DNA of 64,000 nt from Omphalotus guepiniiformis (GCA_028554645.1 JAQOOI010000016.1:434001-498000), one strand, 5' to 3'. Shown: positions 35,487 to 48,665, counted from the first letter of the stretch. The notes: generated by a model not told the origin, from the sequence alone. Numbers and translations: made by a program.

Positions 35487-37269
35487 ATGAAGTTCTCGGC
35501 TCTCCGACCCTTCTTTGTCACTGTCCTCGCTGCGTCCTATTCTCTTGGCTTTGTGCTCCCCAAGAGTCATAGCAATGATGAGACGCTCTTGCCTAGGCAA
35601 AGCTCGGACTCTAAGCTCGTTTTCTGCCATTTCATGGCAAGTATTTCATCTACCCGTCGAATGTTTATCATCGCTCACTTACTCTGTCTGCCAGATCGGG
35701 ATCACTTCCGACAGAACTAGTGCCGCCGACTACGACGATGACATGCAACGCGCCAAATCCCTCGGCATCGATGCTTTCGCATTAAACATCGGCACCGACT
35801 CATACACCGACACTCAACTTGGGTATGCATATCAATCCGCCTCCAACAACGGCATGAAAGTATTTATCTCGTTCGACTTCAACTGGTGGTCCTCGAGCGA
35901 TGCCTCCGGCGTTGGAGCCAAAATCGCACAGTATGCGTCTCAGCCGGCGCAGCTTCTCGTTGATGGCAAAGTTTTTGCTTCCTCGTTCGCTGGGGACGGG
36001 CTTGACATTGCGACTGTTCGCTCTGCGGCTGGAACAGATATTTACTTTGCGCCGAATTTCCATCCTGGTGAGGCGGATTTTACTCCGATTGACGGTGCTT
36101 TGAATTGGATGGGTTGGCAAAGTAATGGGGATAATAAGGCACCTCAGGGAGGTGTTACTGTTACTGTTGGTAGTGGGGACCAGACCTACGAGTCAACTCT
36201 TGCAGGAAAGGGATACATTGCTCGTAAGTTTCCTTCATTACTGCTTTACACCTTTCTAACTAACGTTATTAACAGCTGCATCTGCATGGTTTTGTAAGTA
36301 TTCCTACTCCTCCAAATAGTGTCATGATCATCTAAAGCAGAGGTTCCTTAACAGCTACGCATTTCGGTCCCGAAGTGACTTTTAGCAAGAACTGGGTTTT
36401 TCCAGGAGATCTCCTGTGGTATATGCGCTGGCTGGAGATCCTGGCTCAACAACCCAGATTCGTAGAGATTGTTACTTGGAACGATTACGGAGAGTCTCAT
36501 TACATTGGACCTCTTTCTTCTCAGCATACCGACGATGGTAGCTCAAAATGGGTCAACGACATGTAAGTGCCCGACACCGTTCTGAGTCATTATCTGACGA
36601 GCATCATGATAACGCGCTACTTACAGGCCACACGGAGGCTGGCTCGACATGGCCAAACCGTTCATTGCGGCTTATAAAGCGGGCGCTGCGACTGTCGATG
36701 ATTTTATCACCTCCGATCAAATCATCTACTGGTATAGAATCACACCAAAGGATATTGATTGCGACTCGACAGACACTACCATGAGTCCTGCTAACAACGC
36801 AAGCGGGAACTACTTCGAGGGCCGTCCAAATGGCTACGATACCCTAGCAGATGACGTATTCGTTGTTCCACTCCTTACCTCCGCAGGTACCATCACTGTG
36901 AACTCGGGCGCAATGGAGTACACCTTTGATGCACCAGCAGGAGCTTCCGCTTTCTCCGTCCCATTCCAAGTTGGTTCACAGAGCTTCGCGTTATCTCGCG
37001 GGGGATCTCAAGTGATGTCAGCTACTAGTTTAAAAGCGATACAGGATACGTGTCCTTGTGGGATTTATAATTTTAATGCGTATGTTGGGACTGTACCGGA
37101 AAGTCCTAGAGATGTTTTGCAGTCGGATGGGTTGGCGGCGTTCACGAATGGTCTTCATGTTGCATGCTCGGCGACACCTTCGTTGGCTGCTACTCCACCT
37201 GCTATGACTGTAGCGACGGCGACGAGTTCAGCGATTGCTGCTCCTACTTCGAGCTCTCCGCTGGTGTGA
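35487..37269 (+). CDS. GH71 alpha-1,3-glucanase (mutanase)
   Basis: Secreted hydrolase of alpha-1,3-glucan, a fungal wall polymer. Exons 35487-35636, 35695-36223, 36276-36293, 36355-36562 and 36627-37269 give 515 residues. A signal peptide (MKFSALRPFFVTVLAASYS) is followed by a dibasic-free propeptide-like segment. GH71 features are CHFMIGITSDRTSAADYD, GIDAFALNIG, FISFDFNWW, ANFHPG-like YFAPNFHPGEADF and IVTWNDYGESHYIGP. The acidic residues of FDFNWW and WNDYGE are the likely catalytic region. The C-terminus has a Thr/Ser/Ala-rich tail. Intron 1 uses a GC donor (ATG|GCAAGT) and exon 3 is only 18 nt. The role could be self-wall remodelling or attack on other fungi. Confidence 0.9.
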
Positions 37270-38730
37270 GGTCTTTTTTGGATTGATTTTTTATTGTGGT
37301 TCTTCGGTGGGAGGGTACTTTTGTCAGTGTATGATGTTCGAGTTGGCCGCTTGACGTGGCTGATTGTGTGTTTGATTGGTTGTATGTATATAATTCTACC
37401 TAGGTGTATTTGTAACCCCAGAAACTTTTATACCCCCAGAAACTTGACAGATTCGTTGATATGTTTCACCGGCAGGCAGGTTGATTAATGTTGATGCATA
37501 TGTTTTGCTAGCCCGGGCAGGAGCTTCTCTCATTCAGCATGCACATCACAAAACCATGATGAATTAAGCCGAAGATCCTTCCTTCAAAAATTTGAAAGAA
37601 ATCCCTAGAGATTGAGGTATAGAACGGCAGGATGGGTTTGATGTCATTAATCTGTTAGACTGGAACATTGTATGTATTCCAGAGATCCTCTGAAAGGCCA
37701 TGAGACGCCGATGTGGGGTACTTACTCTCGTACTTACAACCTTGGTACGTACAACGTCTCCGGGGGTTCCATTTGTTCCTGTCATCGGATACGCGACTCG
37801 GAGATATCTTCACTCATATTATGTTCTTTGCTGTATCCCCTGGCCCGTACACTTACAATTACATACCACTATCCAACACACCTTTGAACCTCCAAATAGA
37901 TGAGCTATAGATGGTACTGGGTCTAGAATCTGAAGATCTAAGCCATGACTTGTCCGCAGCGAAATTTATACCCTGTTTCGACTTCAAGTTATTTTCAGAG
38001 CTGTTTGAATCAGATTTGAATCCCTTCTCAATACTTGGAAAGATGATGCGGTCAGCTCCTTTAAGTTTCGAAATATCAGCTCCCGGGGACGACATTTTGA
38101 CAGATTTCGGTAATACGGAAAAGATGTTAGAATATTAAATGGCTGCCACAGATTGATTGAGCCGGCCACTCATCGATCATCTCCTGGAGGCTGGAAAGTT
38201 ACGAGAGCTGTCCGACGAGTCGCCCGGTACCGGTACTTACAAGGGTAGATTTCGCCGCCTGATAACGAGCGCTTGAACAACTTCTGATCTCGGAGCTGGC
38301 CGTCCGAGTCGGAGGTGAATCACCGGTGATTCAGCACGTGAGCTTCAGTCCTTCTCCTACTCCCATGGCAGAGGTACATATATGCTGTTGTGGGGTATCA
38401 TCTTCTCCCATTCTTTCATTCAATAACTCGGTGGGCCGCAGTTTGCTTTCTCAAACCACAAATACGCAAATCAGTATCCTCAGAACCTCCACGTGTAAAG
38501 CCGAAATCGGTCGGAGGACCCTTTAAAGCCTCACCATGTAGGGGCATCATCTATCCATATATGCACTAGTCGCCACGAGCGAAGCCGAAGGTACAAAGGC
38601 CGATGCTAGTGTAGTAGACGCTGTTACGTGAAGTGTTGTCGAAATTCTGAAATGGACCTTCTATCTGCGTGGCACTGTAGAAATCCAGATGATATACATC
38701 ACCTCTTTTTTCTCCCTGCACTGCAAAGTG
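37270..38730. other. Intergenic, nothing supported
   Basis: Contains a short direct repeat (CCCCAGAAACTT twice, near 37417 and 37434) just past the GH71 gene. No coding signal was found. Confidence 0.5.
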
Positions 38731-38737
38731 TATATAG
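38731..38737 (+). promoter_or_regulatory. TATA box of the second kinase gene
   Basis: TATATAG lies about 84 bp before the ATG at 38815, the same distance as at the first kinase gene. Confidence 0.45.
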
Positions 38738-38814
38738 CAGCTCCCTGAGATAGGTGCCTTTGACCAATTTCATTCTTCATCTGGCTGTAAATTTTGCTTG
38801 CTCTGTGCTCTACG

Positions 38815-40411
38815 ATGATCATGGCAGGCCACGAAAGCTGTAATATAGCATACAAGGACGACTCGGACATGGAACTTGGCCGAGAGCAGCTCTTGATACG
38901 AATCGACGCCTCTAGTACAGTCGATTCCTCTCATCGTTCATCTCATCCTGATCCATTCAACGCCATTACTACGTCTGTGTCTTCTGCCAATCCAAGCTTT
39001 CACGTTCCCCTTGGACGAGCTCGTGCCATCACAGAACCGATGAGGTCTCAAACTGGAGGTTTCGTAAACCTCTCAGCTAGACCAACTCGTCAGACCCTCC
39101 CACAGCTGGCCATTCCTGATCAGCCTCAGAGCACAACTTCTAGCGAGGTCCAACCAGATACGCGGCACCAGTCCGAAGCCATCTCAGAAACTCCCACTTC
39201 ACTCAGTTCGCCCATCGTACGTGTGGTGGATCTGACAAAGTCGCTCCGGACGACATCCATTGACCCTGTCATCCACGGTGGTTTTTCGGATATCTATCGC
39301 GGGGAATGGGAGCGTGAATGTGGTTCAGAATCTGCACTTAGCTCTGGGGATAGGAAAGTTGAAGTCGTGCAGGTTGCAATTAAACTGCTTCGTGTTTTGT
39401 CATCAAAAGGATATGACGAGGTAAAAGCTCGGAAAGTAAGTCGGCAGTCTCTACAACCTAGTCTCTACACCTCGCTCATTCTTTTTCTTCTCGATGTAGC
39501 GCCTCAATAGAGAGGTTTATGTCTGGCATAGATTGGAACATCCCAATATTGCGACATTTCTTGGTACTTCGTACCATATGAGCGGCCGTCCATCTCTCGT
39601 GCTACCCTGGTTCAAAAATGGCTCTGCATCTGACTATTTGAAGCAAAATCCACAGGCAGATCGAATCAAACTCATACTAGGAAATACATATTGCTGTGCT
39701 CTCACAACTGATCATCACATCTATCAGATACTAGACGTTGCCAAAGGTCTGGAATATCTACACACGCTGAAGCCCGCGCCTATCGTTCACGGTGATTTAA
39801 AAGGGGTGAATGAAGCTTTCAAGTTTTTGGCGTTAGGATACAATACTTACGACGTGGGCTTCTCTCATACACAGAACAATATTTTAATCACGGATGATGG
39901 ACATGCTATTTTAACTGACTTTGGCTTGTCGCAAGTTATTGAAGATTTAGTGGGTCCGGGAATTACGCCTTCTCAGGCTGGAGGCGGTCCTATTCGTTGG
40001 CAAGCACCAGAGTCGTTGATGGATGAGAGCTGCTGTCCGAAGATGTCAGGGGACGTGTGGAGCTTTGGGTGCACGGCGTATGAGGTTAGTACCTTTGCGC
40101 GATTCGTTCCGTTCCTTGCGCTTGGGTATCCTCAACGCCAATGCTGAAACCCCGCTTTCTCGTAGCTCCTCACGGGAAATGTCCCATATCATTTTCGCTT
40201 GCGGGATGCTCAGGTTATACAGGATATTCAGAATGGCGTCAAACCGCCTGGCAAGGAAGAGTTTTTAGAATATCAAGGTAGTGGTGGCGGTATTTGGGAC
40301 CTATTGAACGACTGTTGGTCGGCTGAACCTTGCGAGAGGATCACTATGACTGAGGTTGTATCTCGGTTAAGAGATATCTGCCATTGCTCTCCTCCATCAT
40401 TTTCATACTAA
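38815..40411 (+). CDS. TKL-type protein kinase
   Basis: Exons 38815-39435, 39500-39805, 39875-40084 and 40166-40411 give about 460 residues. Residues 1-140 are Ser/Thr-rich and disordered. The kinase domain follows with HGGFSDIYRGEW, VAIK (Lys190), LEHPNIATFLGTSY, HGDLKG (Asp about 306), TDFG (Asp324), RWQAPESL and DVWSFGCTAYE. All catalytic residues are present. The HGDLKG loop is typical of the expanded basidiomycete TKL set. A 54-nt in-frame block at 39674-39727 adds 18 residues between DRIKL and ILDVAKGLEYLH, where relatives have none; it looks like an intron that lost its donor. No extra signalling domain is visible. Confidence 0.85.
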
Positions 40412-40975
40412 CGGAATTGGACTAACAACACATCTTTTTTCATCCTTTCATCAATCTAACACCATTTTCGTTTTTGTTTTCGTGCTTGCTTGCTTTCGAA
40501 GAATCCCCCCTTTAATGAACAGATTGTTATAATGAATTGGCTCATGGACTATGTAACCTTTTACAACTACGATACGATACACGATGCGCTTCTATGATCG
40601 CTACGCTTTTTATGATACTTATGATACTTTGTCTTCTAATAGTGGTATAGTGGTAAAAATAGTACTAATTACGAATCCTGTATCTCTCCAGGTGTAATAA
40701 TGAATTGTGTTGTGCCAATCCTATTTCCTTAAGTTTCTTACGAGAAAACACAGGGGAAAAGTGTGTCACTTGAGCTTCGCTGGAGGTTCGTCCCGACTCC
40801 CGAAACTCCGATTCATATAATTAAAGGTCCGAAAAGGGATCGGCAATCCGGCATTATCAGGTTTGCTTCCCCTTTTGGCCGGCAGAGTGGTCATAGTATC
40901 CTGCCCTCGTCAGTTACACTTACCCATGAACGTCGTTTGCAACGACAAGCATCTCAATATTTTCCCTCAATTTCA

Positions 40976-43070
40976 ATGGTAACTACTGTGAAGCTGGTCG
41001 TTATCGGCGCAGCTGGAGTAGGAAAGACAAGTCTTCGTGGACAGGTGAGTAGGTTTGAGTGCTTTATTGCTTTCTTTGAGGGGTCGTGTGCGGATCTAAC
41101 TGACGGGATTGTTTCTTTTATCGTTCTTTGGATTGTGCTGTATCGTTTTGATTATATGAATGCGGATTCGGATTGGTCTTCTGTGTGTGCAGTATATCTC
41201 TGGGAGATTCTCTACGGGTTATCGAGCTACTATTGGGGCGGATTTCATTACGAAGGTTCTACCCCATCCAACGAAAGAAGATGAGGCGGTGACGTTGCAG
41301 ATTTGGGTCAATAGGTCTTTTCTTTGAGTGTTGTACTGAAGGATGTTACGTGCTGACGATTTTTGTTTCATCAAATTCGCTTTCTTTCGGGGTTCAACGT
41401 TCAATGCTTTTTGGTCTGGGTTTTCGTTGATCAAAATGGCTGGCCCTCGTCGCTCGTTCTGTTCGTCAAATACACGCTCGTCGCTGGATTTCATGTCAAA
41501 CGAGTAGGATACGGCTGGTCAGGAACGATTCTCGAGTTTATCGTCGGCTTTCTTCCGCGGAGCTGATGCGGTACTTTTAATGTTTGATGTGAACTCTCCC
41601 GAGACGATGGAGGCGCTGAGTAGGTGGTGGGAGGAGTTTAAGAAACATGCTCCTGTTAATGAGGATGAGATAGGGGAGTATTGCTGTGTTGTGGTTGGGA
41701 ATAAGATTGATTTGGCAGGAGATGGGTTGGAGGGAGGAAATCGAGTTAAGGGTGATGCTTTGGAGGGGGAAAGAGGTCAGAATGGAGGAGAAAGTGGTGG
41801 AGTTGTGTTGAAGGACGAGGCGGAAAGGTTTTTGAGGGTGCTTGTCCCAGTGGAATGCTTGCCGGATCGCGAAGAGGATTCCTTAGAGGCGCCGCTGGTG
41901 GCCGCAGTCGCAGCTTCATCTGAAGGAGGGGTATCAGAGGAAGAGGACGATGATGATGGTGACGACCCTTTAGCTGCTTCTCAGTTGACCATTCGACCGA
42001 ACTCTCCTTCTCATCCTCTTGACCCTACTTCTTCTTCGCTCGATGCCCGAATACATACCCCTACACGGAAACAAAGGTCTAACTCTATTACTATTATACC
42101 CCATCCTCTCTCCTCTCGGCCACATTCACCCCTTTCCCGTTTACGTCCCCGAAATTCTCCACGTTCCTCCTCATCATCAATATCCCCACCACCCTCTCGT
42201 CGTCGTCTGTCGTTGTCAAAATCGCGCTCAAGGTCAACGGGTGCATCGTCAAGGTTTTATGCTGGAGCTGGTGGAACGGTGACGACGATGCATTCGGGGC
42301 TCTCGGTGTATCATACGCCTTCGTCGTCGTTGTTTGATCAGTACGAGTCGGCAAGGTCGTCACCTGAGATGTGGGATTCTAATTATGGATCGTACCCTCC
42401 GACGAGTGGGAGTGCGAGTTACAGCCCGGGTGTTAGTAGTAGGGGGCGGAGTCTTCGTATGCCTGGTGGGCGGAGATTGACGGTGCTTTCGAATGGGAGC
42501 TCGGAGAGCACTGGGAGTGAGAGTGCTAGTACGGTCACTCCGAGTGTGTATGCTCGTGAACGGCATGATGAACATGGGAATGAACGAGACTTGGGGCGGA
42601 GTCATGGGTATGGGTTTTTACATGAAGGAACGGTAGCTTCGTCTGCTGTTTCTTTTGTCTCTGCTTTATCTGGTCGCTCGTCATTCACATCGCATGCTCC
42701 TACCTCGACGACTTCGAGTGCTACTACACCCGAGAACGATTCGGTACACGTGAAGTCAGCTGCTCCTATCTCACCTCCGGATTACGGTCCGAAGCTGTTT
42801 TATACTAGTGCCAAGACGGGTGAAGGGGTTAAGGATGTGTTTGAGTATATTGCTAGACGGGTAGTGGGTAAGTGGGAATGGGAAGAGAGAAGAGAAGCGG
42901 GAAGATTGGAGATGAGGGAGGGTGGTGAGGGAAGTGGTACTATTGGGATTGGGTGGAGGTCTGGCTCGAATGCAAGGCCGAGAAGGAATGGTAAGGACTC
43001 TGTTGTTCAGCTTTGGAAGGAGCCCCATACGGCTAGAAGTATAAAGTGGGGAGAATGTTGTGCTTCATGA
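40976..43070 (+). CDS. Rab-like small GTPase with a ~365-residue insert
   Basis: Membrane-traffic GTPase. Exons 40976-41044, 41193-41306 and 41508-43070 give 581 residues. G boxes are GAAGVGKTS (P-loop), TIGADFITK (switch I), DTAGQERF (switch II), GNKIDL (about residue 124) and TSAKTGEGV (about 495). The sequence up to NKID resembles Rab7/Ypt7. The region between NKID and SAK, normally about 30 residues, is a Ser/Arg/Gly-rich disordered insert. The C-terminus ends GECCAS, a CCXX form accepted for double geranylgeranylation, so the protein should reach membranes. The insert has no intron signs in its middle and uses codons like its flanks, so it is probably translated. Confidence 0.85.
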
Positions 43071-43879
43071 CTCTGTTTCTTTCTTATTTCATTTTCTCTC
43101 CTTGTTTTTCGTCATACCGACCGGACAACTGTTGTTTGTCTTATTTCTACTTATTACAATTTGGACCCTTTCACTGATCTATCACTGGTATCTATTGAAT
43201 TTTCTTTCATTATGTCAGGTTACGGTTTGGATACATACAAAATTTATTCTACAAAGCATGTACACTTGTTTCAATGGTGACAATCGCAATGCACCCACGT
43301 TCAGAAGCACGTAACGACGCGTGACAGTATACGTGACTTTGTGACATTCACCCTTGCTCACTGTCGTCCTCGACATCCTACTCCACAACATTCCGCCTTT
43401 CTTGGCTCTCAAATCTTTTTTTCTTGTATTCTTCTTACGATTATAGGTCTCAATTAATTTCGGATACGAATCGTATGTCCTCTGAATAATTTCAGTTCTG
43501 ACATCACTGAGAAAGGCTTACAGATTACTTGTACCAAGAGGACGATATACGAGTCAGCTTCCGATTCTAGTGCTCTGGAAGAACTTCTGAATTAATCAGT
43601 GCTCAAAGGAGACACGAACTGTATGCTCGCTCGTTGTGGGCAGGTCTAGAAACGCTTGTTGATAATTGGTTTCCAGATTACTTGCGGGAGGGGAGTATAT
43701 TTCACTTGGTAGACAGGTATGTCGCAGTACCGCCACTCCGAAGTAACTGAAAATCTTATCGATGCGCAGCGAACCGAGTAGCTAGGTAGCCAGGAGGCTT
43801 ATTACGTCTGCATTTCAATTCCAGTTCTTCTTCAGTCAGTTGCTCTTACTCTCTGCTCTTCTGGCGAAAAAAAAAAATA
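43071..43879. other. Intergenic between the GTPase and ATG4 genes
   Basis: T-rich 3' region followed by the presumed ATG4 promoter. A poly-A run (43867-43876) directly precedes the ATG4 start. No gene is supported. Confidence 0.5.
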
Positions 43880-46800
43880 ATGACTTGTTTCAAGATGTCG
43901 AGCAGTAAACATTCGCGCCACACTCCTTCACCGTCTTCACCTCAATCCCATCATGGCTCTTCCAAGTTACCCAGATTTCTGCAGAAGCAATCTACCCGCG
44001 ATAGATCCAAATCCGTCAATGATGGCCCCGGTAGCTCACCCGAAATTCCTGCTACACCTTCTTCAAAGCATCCTCGCAAAGGAAGCAAGTTTACGGGTGT
44101 CACCGAAGACTCAGCACCTACAGACTCAGAAGAGACTCCTGTAATCATCGAGCCTGTCCCTATTCCCTCTCCTCGACTGCGCCAACGTTCCGACCGCCCT
44201 ACTAGTTCCGAGATACCCTCTTCCTCATACACCTCCACCTCACCTTCTCGTATTGGCGATCTTCCGACTCGCCTCTCTGGCTGGTTCTCGCATACGTTTT
44301 CCTCTTCTTCCACAGACCTTACTCTACCCACTATTATCGCGCAATCTCATTCCCCAATACCTTCGAATTCAGTTTCGACGGGTTCTCCAAGGAATAGGCT
44401 GTCTGGAGCTTCTGCTTTGCTCACAGCTGCTAAGCACGGGAAGGGACACCTTGACAAGGCGATGCGGTACCTGCTGGACAGCGATGCCACGCCAGACAAG
44501 TGTAGTGACCCGATTTGGTTGTTGGGCGTTCAGCATACTGGGTACGAGCCACCTCAGACTCAGCAATTTCCACCTTCCGCTTTTCCCGGTTCCGGCGGTA
44601 GTTTAGGTCGTAGGGGTTCCATTGACGCTCGGAGTGCACATGCCCCGTCCTCTTCTTCATATTCCTCAGATCAATCATCTTCATATAACGGACATAAGCG
44701 CTCTCGATCGCGTGGTCAACATGCGTCGTCCGCAAGCAGTTCATCCCACTCTAACCCAAATTCCCATTTTCTGTCTCAATCACAGCCTGCTTCCTCTTCA
44801 CAACCTCAGTCAATTTCTTCCTCTGTGTCTTCGACCACCGCTACCCCTAGTGTTTCTGTCTATAACCCCAACTCTTCTACCGCCTCCACGAATAGTGTGA
44901 CGAATAAAGATGTAAAACACCCTGGAGCGAATTGGCCTGAAGTTTTCTATGCCGATTTTACTTCTCGTGTATGGCTTACGTATCGCTCCCATTTTACTCC
45001 TATAAGGGATGTTAGACTGGGCGATCTGGCTCCTCCGGCATGCGAGCCATTAATGGGACCTCGTGCTTCCTCCGGCGTTTCCTCACTTCATAATCCTGCC
45101 TCACCTTCCACATTCTCCACTTCGTCCGCAGCATCAAGACGGACGCCATCTCGTTATGCGACTGATTCTTACAAGTCGGATTCTTCTCTTAGCACGAGCT
45201 TGAGCAATACCAGCAGCAGCAGAGGACCAGGTAGTCCAACTTCTACTGTTACATCTCGGAAATGGGGTTGGGGTGGAGCTCTTGGTGGGCTTGGTGGGGA
45301 GAAAGGGTGGACAAGTGATTCTGGGTGGGGGTGTATGCTGCGTACTGGGCAAAGTCTGTTGGCGAACGCTTTACTTTTCATGCATCTTGGAAGAGAGTGG
45401 AGGAAACCGCCAAATCCGGAGATGACGAGGGAATATGCGATGTATGTACAGATCGTGACATGGTTTTTGGATACGCCGGCGGAGCAGGCGCCGTTCAGTG
45501 TTCATCGAATGGCGTTGGCGGGGAAAGAGTTGGGAAAAGATGTAGGAATGTGGTTTGGGCCAAGTACGGCTGCGGGAGCTATCAAGTAAAGCCAACTTCT
45601 TTGTGCCCGTGTTATGAATGGTTACTCACGTTACATTTTTGTAGGACTCTTGTACATGCATATCCTGATGCTGGAATGGGTGTCTCGGTTGCTACGGATG
45701 GAACGCTGTACCAGACAGATGTTTACGCCGCTTCTCATGGCGCGAGTTCTAGCTCGTATCCCCGGAGAGGTACGTCGTTTATAAGGTGTTCTTCATGAGG
45801 ATTTAAGGAGGCTGAACGCAAGTTCGTGTTGCAGGGAAAAGCATTCATACGGCGTGGGGCGACCGACCTGTTTTACTGCTGCTTGGTATAAGATTGGGAT
45901 TAGACGGCGTAAACCCTATCTATTATGACACTATCAAGGTTAGTATCATCATTCCTTCCGTCTAGATTGTCACTTTTAGCATGTTAATTTCATATATTAC
46001 TTTCAAGCTCCTATACACGTTCCCACAATCTGTTGGTATTGCGGGCGGTCGACCAAGCTCTTCGTATTACTTTGTTGGCTCTCAAGCCGATAACCTATTT
46101 TATCTCGATCCTCATCATGCTAGGCCTGCGGTTCCTTTACGACCCCCTCCATCTAGTGTCAGTGCCGACTCGGAACTTCATCCACCGTTTTCACGTGGGG
46201 GTTCTGGATCTACGGGTGGTACAACTGACGACGGTGGTGATGAGAGGGAGAAAGACAAGGACAAGGACAAGGACAAGGACAAGAAGAAGCGCGTCAAGAA
46301 GGAGAAACATCAACCCAGGTCGTCGAGTGGTGGTAGCATCACGAGCGCTAGTAGTAGCGGAAGTCATCAGACTACACCTGCTTCTCCTTCATCGGTACGC
46401 ACTGGCTCATCCTTCCACGCCCCATTGTCCCCATCGCCGCTACAGCAACAATATTCTCGAAGTAGTAGTGCTGGTGCTGCAGAAGGCAGTGCTGCCAGTG
46501 TGTCGGCGTCCACGTCGTCATCTTCGCAAGCACCATCGAGAAATGAGTCGCCCTCGGCTCATCCTTTTGCAGCGGGTGATATGGATATGAGCGAGCTTAT
46601 GGGTACGGCGGAGACGGTGATGCCTTTAGATCATGGGTTGACACCTGTTGAGGAACATTATGTTACTGCGTATAGTGTTACTGAGCTGAAGACGTTCCAT
46701 TGTGAGAGGGTTCGGAAGATGCCTATGAGTGGGCTGGATCCTAGTATGCTTATTGGGTTCTTGTGTCGGGATGAGAAGGATTGGGTAGATTTTAGGAGGA

Positions 46801-47862
46801 GGGTTGGTGAGGTCAGTGTTTTGTTTTATCATTCCCTGTTTTTCTCTCGGTCTTGGGTGCTCTTTTTTCCTGCAAGCAACATGAACGCTGATTCTATTCT
46901 TTCCCTTCCTTCAGCTTCCAAAGACGATTTTCTCAGTCCAGGACGAACCACCTACATGGGCTGCTGATTCCGATGATAATATGGCTTTGGAATCCCTGTC
47001 GGATCCTGATGAGATCGATTTGGACTCTCGCGAAGATGGCGAAACTAACGAGGACGGTGATTCAGAAGATCCCAATATAAGCATCGAAAGTGGCACTGGT
47101 CAATACACTTACTACGATTCGCGCTCACGCTCGGCATCCCTGTCGTTATCGAGTGCGAGTCAGCACGAGGAATCTACGGGTGGGGTTGATACAGAGGAAG
47201 ATCCTGTGGATCCGATTACGCCTGGGCCTACGCCGGCGAGGTTTGATATTCGAATTCCGAAGGGGCTAGAGGATGCTGGTTCAGGGGCACGTGCGGAAGG
47301 AGAGAACGTTGATGACGATGATGATATTGAGGATGATTGGGTTGAGCCTTCGTTGCCTAGTTCACCTGTGCGCATGTCTCCACCGCCTCCGCCGCCAGGA
47401 TCTGCTGCTGCTCATCAGACGCAGATACCGTCAGTTATACCTGTACCTGCGCTAAGCAAGTCGAGAACTGTTAGTGGGAGTGGAAGTAGCGGGAGTGGGT
47501 CGACGACGAAGAACTCGAAAAAGAAAGGCAAAGGAAAGACTTCGAAGCATCAGCAACAAGGGCAGACACCTGTTCCTGTACCTAAAGTGAAGATACCTTC
47601 TCCTCGAGAGTCGTTCCCGTTCCCTGTCGCGCCGGAGGAGGAGGGTTTAGATGCGGAAGGGATGTCGAATGCGTATTCGTATTCATATTCGTACTCGTCT
47701 TCGAGCGAAATGTCTGGTGATGGTGGGCCTGGGGGTTCGATAGGTAGAGATGGCTGGGGAGAGGGAAAGGAGGTGAGGATGCATACTGCAAGGGCGAGAG
47801 ACGGGGGAAGGACGCAGAGTGGGGGTGTCAAGGGTGTATTGACGGATGACTGGGTGGTTTGA
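43880..47862 (+). CDS. ATG4: ATG4 autophagy cysteine protease, unusually long
   Basis: Protease that processes and deconjugates Atg8. Exons 43880-45585, 45645-45769, 45835-45938, 46008-46811 and 46915-47862 give 1228 residues, more than twice the usual 350-500. The catalytic Cys485 sits in [14 protein letters not shown]. The Asp and His are in [10 protein letters not shown] (679, 681). [14 protein letters not shown] and [14 protein letters not shown] flank them. Extra length comes from a 310-residue Ser-rich N-terminus, a Ser-rich insert before the Cys box, a Lys/Asp repeat insert ([14 protein letters not shown]) after the His region, and a 300-residue acidic to Ser-rich tail. A second in-frame ATG lies at 43895. 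Large low-complexity inserts are common in basidiomycete ATG4. Confidence 0.9.
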
Positions 47863-48665
47863 TTTACCGGTGGATAGTGCGTGCTAAGGAAACGGCTTGT
47901 TAGAAATTGGAACGGAATGGTAGGAAAGGTTGGACGGAGGGTATCTTGACCTTGGAGGAATTATGAATTTGGGGTAGAAAGGGGATCATTTGGCGGGGAA
48001 GGCTGAACCAAATTGGGTTGTTGTTGATATTGATGGATGTTCTGTGAATTGGATTGGAATTGGATGGGATGATTGGATGATTGATATTTTGGTATATCAA
48101 TTCGATTATGGTATTGGTAAGGGGGGTATGCTTAAGTATGTATGTATCGTCTCCTGTTCATTTCGCTATTTCTCTCTCTCTCTGTTTTTCTTCCCCCCCT
48201 CCCTTCCTCCCTCTTGTTTCAGCGTTTACTTGGTAGTCATACTTTTTTTTTGCACATTCAACCCCCTCATTCTTCAATTTATGGTGATTATTCTCATTTC
48301 ATGTTTATGGCCTTTTTTTCCCTCCTGTCTCCCTTGAGGACTGTTTTTGTTTCCTTCGAGTCTGTGTGTTGGGATCGTATCAATTTTTGATACGCTTTTG
48401 GCTTTGCATGCATCCACCTCTACTTACGTACGTACGTATATATTATAACGTCCCTACATGTTGCAGGCAACCGCTTGTTGACATTATTGAACATTTGTTT
48501 TCTCTCTCTCTCTCTTGAGTTTTTGTATAGTTTTGGTATAACATTTTAAAGCTCGAATTTCGATGTTCGCCTCGCGGACGGCCAATGAGTTCGTTGATCA
48601 CGAAGTTGTTTAAATGAGCCTGAGAGAGAACTTCCAAATCATATGTTTATTGTTTACCATCCAAA
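47863..48665. other. Intergenic, T-rich, nothing supported
   Basis: Long pyrimidine runs and short TCTC repeats near 48170 and 48500, plus a GTAC repeat near 48427. No coding signal was found. Confidence 0.5.

Noticed and set aside
38326..38526. Short frame upstream of the second kinase
   Set aside because: No domain and no continuation; it lies before the TATA box of the kinase gene.
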